Made by a program: the position numbers and the translations under genes
Notes under the pieces: model-generated
What the model was told of the DNA's origin: nothing
Seen by the model: only the letters and a program-made list of their open reading frames with translations
Database searches by the model: none
NCBI GenBank assembly: GCA_013365325.1
Contig: JABVXV010000281.1
Span: 19,191 to 83,190, forward strand
From: Dipetalonema caudispina
Lineage: Eukaryota > Nematoda > Chromadorea > Rhabditida > Onchocercidae
Reading direction: 5' to 3'
Length of the DNA stretch: 64,000 bases
In this document: positions 57,501-64,000 of the stretch, piece after piece
Layout of the letters: every line of letters begins with the position of its first letter
How positions within the stretch are numbered: position 1 is the stretch's first letter

Positions 57501-60500
57501 AATTTGTAACGATCTATATGTAAACAATATAATATATTTTTTTTCAAATTTTGAATGCATTCTTGAGTAGTTTGTATAGTTGGAAGAATATTGTATTCGA
57601 TGAATCCTTTCCTATTTTGATAATTTCGCCAAAATTTAATTTCAGCAATTGTAACAGTTTCTATCATATCCGTATGTAACATATATTTGCATAAAATTAA
57701 AATGATATAAAGAAAATCCAAAATTATTCGTTGCCGATTATAAATACGTATCAATGATAATTCGTCGCATTCATCATCTACCATATCTTTCGTGAAATAA
57801 TCACTTAAATATTCCTCCAAAAAATTGGCACATTCCTATAATATTCATAAAAAATTTATAATTGTTATCTAAATTAATCATTAATTAATTTTTTTTCTAC
57901 AGAAAAATTGAAAGAATTAGCAAAAAATAGAATATGTTTCTCATTACTATTAACATTTTGTTATACATTCTAAATAAGAATATATCGAAATCTTAAATAT
58001 TCCATAAGTTTTAATGGAATATTTCAAGCACAAACTTTCAGTAAAATGAAATTAAATTTAAAAAAAAATTTAAATTAAAAAGCAAGAGAATTTTTACTTC
58101 TTTTTTTTTTCTCTCATATCTTACCTCCAATTTTTGTTCTTTCCAATAAAATAATACAATATCAGCGGTATATTCTGCATCATTTTGATAAGTATTTTTG
58201 TATAAATGAAAGAAATGTTTGGCAGTGATAAAATCACCTGTTGTCATCATCCAATGTATTACTGCTATTTTTGATAATTTTTCATGATTTAATAAATCAT
58301 ACAAGCATGATTCATCCAAAATACGATGAATTATTAATGAATTAGCTGAAAAAAAAAAAAAAAAAGAAAGAAACGAACTTTATTTTGGAATACTTCATGT
58401 GTTTCAACTTTTTTTTTTTTGAATAGAATCCCTTACAATCATATTTTTATTGATACAATACAAAACTTTGCTTTTCACATATATTGTTGATTATTTTCAA
58501 CAATTTTGAAAAATGTCATTAGATGGTTTTATAATCTTGAAAAGATGGATTTAGGATTTTAAAAAAAGATGGATTTAGAATGGATTTAAGCTCTTAAAGC
58601 GATGAATTTGAAAGCTCTTAAAATGATGGATTAAAGGATTTTGAAATAAATCTTTCGATCAGTTTAACTAACATACTTTTCATAACAATATCCTGTATTG
58701 CTTCAATTACATGATCTGATGCATTACAATTCCATTCAATCAATAAAAGCTCCAATTTAAGTATTTCTTTTTGATTTGTTGATAAATTTTTTTGCAAATT
58801 TTCGAAATTTTGCATATGATACAAAGCATCGGTGTAATTTCTACTATCATAATAAGCACATGCAAGAATGTATTCGCATGTTGCTTTCAAATTCTGCAAA
58901 AAAAAAAAAAATTTAAACGATCATTTAAATATTATATTGAACTTTTTTCTAAAAGTTAAAAAAAAAAAAACTAAAGAAATATCAAAAATTGAATCTATTA
59001 ATATTGCTTAATTATTATCATATAATAAAATTTATTCTACTAAATATTTAACAATAATTAACTATTGTGATAAATTTACAATTAATTAGATTAAATTGTT
59101 CTTCTCATATTCATTAATTAAGAAACTATCCATACCACAAACAATTGAAGTAAAAATTGCAATTTTATGGAAGAAAAAAAAAAAAATTTCATTTCTTTTT
59201 CTTTCAAAAAGAAAAAAAAAAATGTATATGTATATTATTGAAAATATATATTAAAATGATTTATGATAATTTTCATGTTGACTTTTAGCTACAAATAATA
59301 GAAATAATAAATAATTAAAATAATATTTAATTAATTAATAAGAAAAAAAACAATGTTTAATCTAACCTTATCTTGACATTTTTCCCTTACATTTGTAATA
59401 TGTTGAATAGCATCACTTATTAAGCCTTCATCCAATTCTAATTTGCTAAGTTCCAATAATATTGAAATTTGTTCATTTGAATGAATTTCAATAGCATCTA
59501 AGCATTCCCGAAATAGCATCATAGCTCGTTTCCTTGCATTACATTTCAAATATTTGTTTTTTAAATTTAATAATAAATTTAAAATGTTGCCACATTTATT
59601 AGCAATACATAGTATTACTGCTTTTTCCAAAAATTTGCATGCTTCCCATAATTCCGATAAACTTGTTGCTATTTCTGCTGATTCTTTTAAAACTTCAACC
59701 TAAAAAAAAAAAAAAAAGAAATGAATTTTTTATAAAAATAAAATATGCAATTTGATAAGGCATAATTTGTTAGCAGCATAAATTAGTCATTAAAAGAAAA
59801 ATAAAACGTAAAAAAATTTTATATTTAATTTGAATGTATTGGAATAAACTTTTCTAACACTTCAGCTTAATTTCAATTTTTAAAGTAATACCAAAATATT
59901 GCTCCGCAGTTAAATTGGAATTTAATTTTGCTCTCTATCAATAATATAACCTGTAAATCAATAGAACCCATTTGTGATAGATCAATTCGATTATTGCAAA
60001 GTTGCATAGTCCAATTAGCATCTTTAATTAATCGTTTCTCTTCGATCAAATGTCTTAATGTTTCACATTTCCCTTCGATATCATCAATATCATCAAAAAA
60101 TGGAATTTGCTTGCAAAAATTGAGTAATGCCTGGAATTATTCATTCTAACATTTCCAATTTAAGTCAATAGGAATAACACATTAAATAATTTATATCGTT
60201 AATAAATTAAATATTTATGATAATTTCAATTTCAATGCATTATCGTTTAATTATTAAAAAAAAAAAAAAAAAAAAAAAATCATTTATTGATAAATAAAAT
60301 AATATTATACCAAACTTAAAGTTTTGCATTCATTCTTCTCTTTTTTTTTTTTTTTCATTGCAAAAATTTAATATTTATTTGAACTGTTCGAAATTTAATT
60401 TACACATTATAAAATTTTTTTAATTTTTAATTCTTATATAATAAATAAAAATTATATATATAACCTTTGATTTATCATTCATTCCAAGGTAACATTCAGC

Positions 60501-63500
60501 CAAATAACCATATATTAGGCCACGTTCACGTCGATGATCCGTTTCACTTGTTAAATTTAATGCTTTAATAAAAATTTTTTTTGCTTCTTTATAACGTTGA
60601 CGTAGTAATAATGTGCGTCCAATTGATATGAATGCATTTAAACGTGCTGTATTTTTTGATAATATTCCAGCAAGTGTTAGATAGCATCTGAAATATGCTT
60701 ATTATAAGTTAATTTTTGTTAAATTTTATAAATAATACTTTAATATATTATAAATTAATTATTTAGGAATGAATAATATATAATAAATTTAGTATTTGCT
60801 AAAATTTTAACAAAATTTGATTCAATAAAATAACAATAATTTTGAATATTTTCTTTCCAAAAGTATTACTTTTAATTATTTTATTTAACTAATTAAAGTA
60901 TTCTATTGTTTAATTCTTCCTCAATTTTTAATGTGCAAACTATTGCTAATTATTTGAACAAGCTCTTTTTCAGATTTTTAATAAATCTTTCCTTTCCTCT
61001 ACCCCTTAATCAAACTGGTGGTAATTAGCTAATTTATTAACTGACTTAATTTAGATTATAATAGTTCTGTCCAAGAATAAAATTACTAAACCATTTAATA
61101 AGTACATCATTATAGACAACAAATATAAGTTTACTTTAATTTTAACTTAACAAATATTTAATATTTGCAGTAATTTTTTTCATATACCATATTGTCATAA
61201 TTATAACTATGCTAATTAGTACTACTTGTTTACGTTTGCGTTGTATTATTATGTAAAAGTAAACTTAATTACATTTATTATACGCTAATAAAAATTAACT
61301 CTTATTAATTAGTATTGCTTATTTAAGCTTACATTGTGTTATTATGTAAAAGTAAACTTAATTACATCTATTATACACTAGTAAAAATTAACTCTTACTA
61401 ATTAATATTGTTTGCTTAGTCTTGCATTGTATTCTTATGTAATACAGTAATAAATTCAAAATATCTATCATTATTTATTTTCAATTTAATCTTATTAATT
61501 CAAATATTTTAAATTTGTGTTAAAAATACCTTAAACATGAATGGCATACATCCATCATTCCCTTCTTGAAATGAATATTTGCCATCGCATTATACAATTC
61601 TAACATACTTTCCAGATCTGATAATTGTTGACAAACACTTAATGATTGTTGATAATATGCTAATGCTTCATCCGGATGATATAATAACCAATGTGTTTTA
61701 CCCAATTTATTACACAACTATTAAAATATATTCATTAATTTAAGTGTTTTTTTTTTTTTTTTTGAATTCATATTTATTATATAATTATATGTAAAAATTG
61801 GTAAATTTATTTTTAAACTGAAGAAAAAAAGAAATTTTTCAAGAATTTTATTATAAATTAAAACAAAAAAAAAAAAAAAATTAAGTATTAATCCAAAATA
61901 TTACTTTATCAATATCATCAATTAATTAATTAATCAAACAATTAAAGTAAATCATCAATTTTTTTCAAAATTCTTTTTCATATTTTGATCAAATGTAAAA
62001 ATTTAAAAATTTATCTTTAAATTAAAAAGAAAAATGAAAATTTGTTAATAATTTTTAATGTAAATTAGAAAAAAAAGCGAAAATTATTGTTTGAAATTAA
62101 AATATTTTCTTATCACTAATAGCAATACAATTAATCAAATGAATCAAATAATGCATCAACTGTTTTTTTTTTTTTTTTTTTTAATTAAAATTATTTTTAA
62201 AAAAAAAAAAAAAAAAAAAAAAGAAAAGGAAGAGAATAAAATTTGCTAATAATTTTATTTTTAAAGAAAAAAAATGAAAATTATTAATGAATAACAAATA
62301 TAACTTTAGCTTCTTTTTGAAGATTATCATCTTCTTGTACAATCATTAAACAACGATTGTATGCATCAATTGCTTCTTCATAGGAACCACAATCGTAATA
62401 ATTATCACCACTTATTTCAATAATTAATGCTTGTCGTTCTTCCACATCATAATTCAAATATATTTGTTGTGCATCAATCCAATGCTTTTGTGCTTCATCC
62501 TTAAATAAAAAATTTATTCATTTTTTTTTAAAAAAAATAAAAAAAAACGAATTTATTAATTTAATTTGAATTTAAATTATTTAATTTAAATTTTTCTTTT
62601 TTTTTTTTTTGTTTTATTTTTCTTCAAAAAAAAAAAAAAAATTTTTTTTTCTTAACATTATAACACTATCTTAAAAAAAATTTTTTTTTTTTTTAATTTC
62701 TAAAATTATTCAGAAAAATTGTCAAAAATTATATATGGACATATATATATATATATATATATTTGAACATTGATAATTGATTTGGTTCAATTTGAAAATT
62801 CAATGAATTGAATTTGAACTATAGTTGATATTTCAATTAGCACTGTTATCAGTGTAATTTTTACAGAAATATATGCTGTTAATAATCTTTTAATGATCAC
62901 TGATAAGAAAATTTTTGAGATTTTTTGAGAGATGAAACGAAAAATATTTAACATCGTTAACCTTTCTATGCATTATTCGATAAAACTGATACATATCGGT
63001 GTGTACATCGATGATTAATGCATAAGCGCCAATTTTTTGTGCAAGATTTAAATTTTTTAATAATACCATTTCAGCTTCATCAAATCGATTTGATTTCTGA
63101 TATAATTCCGCTAATTTACGTAAACCAGCAAGACGAATATCTACAAATTTGCAATAATGAAAAGATATTTTTCTTTTCTTTTCTTTTTTTTAGTTATATT
63201 AATTATATTGTTTATTGTATAAGTACTAAAATACTTGATAGAACCTAAGGAATACTATACTGTATAATTAAGCAATGGATATTGCTTATTTTGTTATTGT
63301 GGAATTAATTCTGATTAGTTAATATTAATTAGTTTTAATTTACTGTAACAGTTCTCTGCTACAACTTTTTTAGTATCAAAATAATGAAATCTTTAATAAA
63401 AATATAAAATAAACAAACCAATGCCTTGATCGGAAATAAGATCACAATATTTGTCCCATAGAATAACAGCATTTGAATAATCATTGATTGCTTGATAAAT

Positions 63501-63838
63501 ATTCGATAAATTCCTAATTGCAATAGAAAAACAAATAATTTATTTAAAAAATTCTAATCCTAACTAATTGTAATTTCTATCATTAATTATTCGATTATGA
63601 AAAGTTGAGAGAATCTTGTTTTTCACTAAAAATTAATCTCGATCAAATTTACTTTCAAATTTCTCCGTTAAATAAAAATGAAATTCTGAAATTTCAATTA
63701 CCTTAATGCATCAGCTTCAAGTTTCGATGATCCAGTATTTGTTGCTATTTTCAATTCTTTTTTAGCCCATTTTCTTGCCATACAATATTGTCCCATAATT
63801 AAGTGACATTCGCTCAAAACACCAAAATACTGTCCAAC
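54512..63838 (-). CDS. Large TPR-repeat protein, unrecognised, N-terminus beyond the window
   Basis: Seventeen exons splice in phase: 63838-63702, 63513-63419, 63140-62962, 62499-62305, 61717-61530, 60687-60465, 60130-59951, 59699-59367, 58893-58677, 58345-58125, 57835-57481, 56906-56563, 56257-56054, 55702-55500, 55317-55031, 54822-54673, 54591-54512, giving at least 1196 residues. The first six exons are tetratricopeptide repeats: GQYCMARKWAKKELKIA, LRKLAELYQKSNRFDEAEMV, ISGDNYYDCGSYEEAIDAYN, HPDEALAYYQQSLSVCQQL, GRTLLLRQRYKEAKKIFIKA. They suggest a protein-protein scaffold. The middle (exons 7-13) is helical and unfamiliar, and the C-terminus is basic then acidic (TRKKQRRKFKARGYHSE, EAVVVDVEFQESE). 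Separase, TONSL and meiotic ZIP4-type proteins all have TPR-like N-terminal parts, but I see no catalytic His/Cys pair, ankyrin or LRR repeats here, so none is assigned. The first exon in view begins in phase 0 after TTTAAG and is not the start. Confidence 0.75.
61215..61446. repeat. 93-bp intronic tandem repeat, about 2.5 copies
   Basis: Units begin at 61215, 61308 and 61401 (ATTAGTACTACTTG, ATTAGTATTGCTTA, ATTAATATTGTTTG). Copies share TTATTATGTAAAAGTAAACT. The array lies in the intron between the exons at 61717-61530 and 60687-60465 of the TPR gene. Confidence 0.85.
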
Positions 63839-63879
63839 CTTAAAGTATAACTTATCATTTTTTTTTTTTTTTTGTAATC

Positions 63880-64000
<121 letters not shown>

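Overview
The window is eukaryotic nuclear DNA from a nematode, most likely a spirurid/filarial (clade III) species. It is very AT-rich, its genes are split into many small exons with GTAAGT-type donors and TTTCAG-type acceptors, acceptor-like TTTCAG/TTACAG sites sit just before several start codons as expected for spliced-leader trans-splicing, and it carries a ground-like gene, a family known only from nematodes. All gene models here were spliced by eye. Exon phases were checked and the coding sums divide by three for every model with both ends.

Layout: 577-7213 (+) SWAP/SFSWAP-type splicing regulator, 5' end unresolved; 7876-12943 (-) DNA polymerase alpha subunit B; 14541-16781 (-) ATG101; 17567-19961 (+) unrecognised coiled-coil gene; 21628-22955 (+) secreted ground-like protein; 24307-26380 (-) SNAP-29; 27362-28992 (-) and 30237-31576 (+) two divergent mitochondrial SSB-like genes; 33742-34330 (-) small unrecognised 72-residue protein; 37963-40923 (-) GDP-L-fucose synthase; 41996-about 44143 (-) UBE2L3-class ubiquitin-conjugating enzyme; 45309-50180 (+) MCM6; 50.2-54.5 kb a repeat-rich stretch with nested duplications, an assembly gap and a dead copy of the 3' end of the next gene; 54512 to beyond the right edge (-) a large TPR-repeat protein that I do not recognise. 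Two 100-N gaps occur (16446-16545, 51821-51920).

Four of the thirteen genes act in DNA replication (POLA2, MCM6, two mtSSB-like) and two in autophagy (ATG101 at initiation, SNAP-29 at autophagosome-lysosome fusion). Gene-dense conserved blocks alternate with very AT-rich, homopolymer-laden blocks (about 16.8-23 kb, 31.6-37.9 kb, 50-64 kb) that hold the genes I could not name. I saw no tRNA, rRNA, complete transposon, viral or bacterial system. The least expected items are the divergent mtSSB pair, the palindromic ACGT-rich element just upstream of ATG101 together with a Phe-to-Leu change in its WF finger, the truncated gene-end duplication at 50.5-50.9 kb, the 121-bp identity flanking the second gap, and the unnamed TPR gene.
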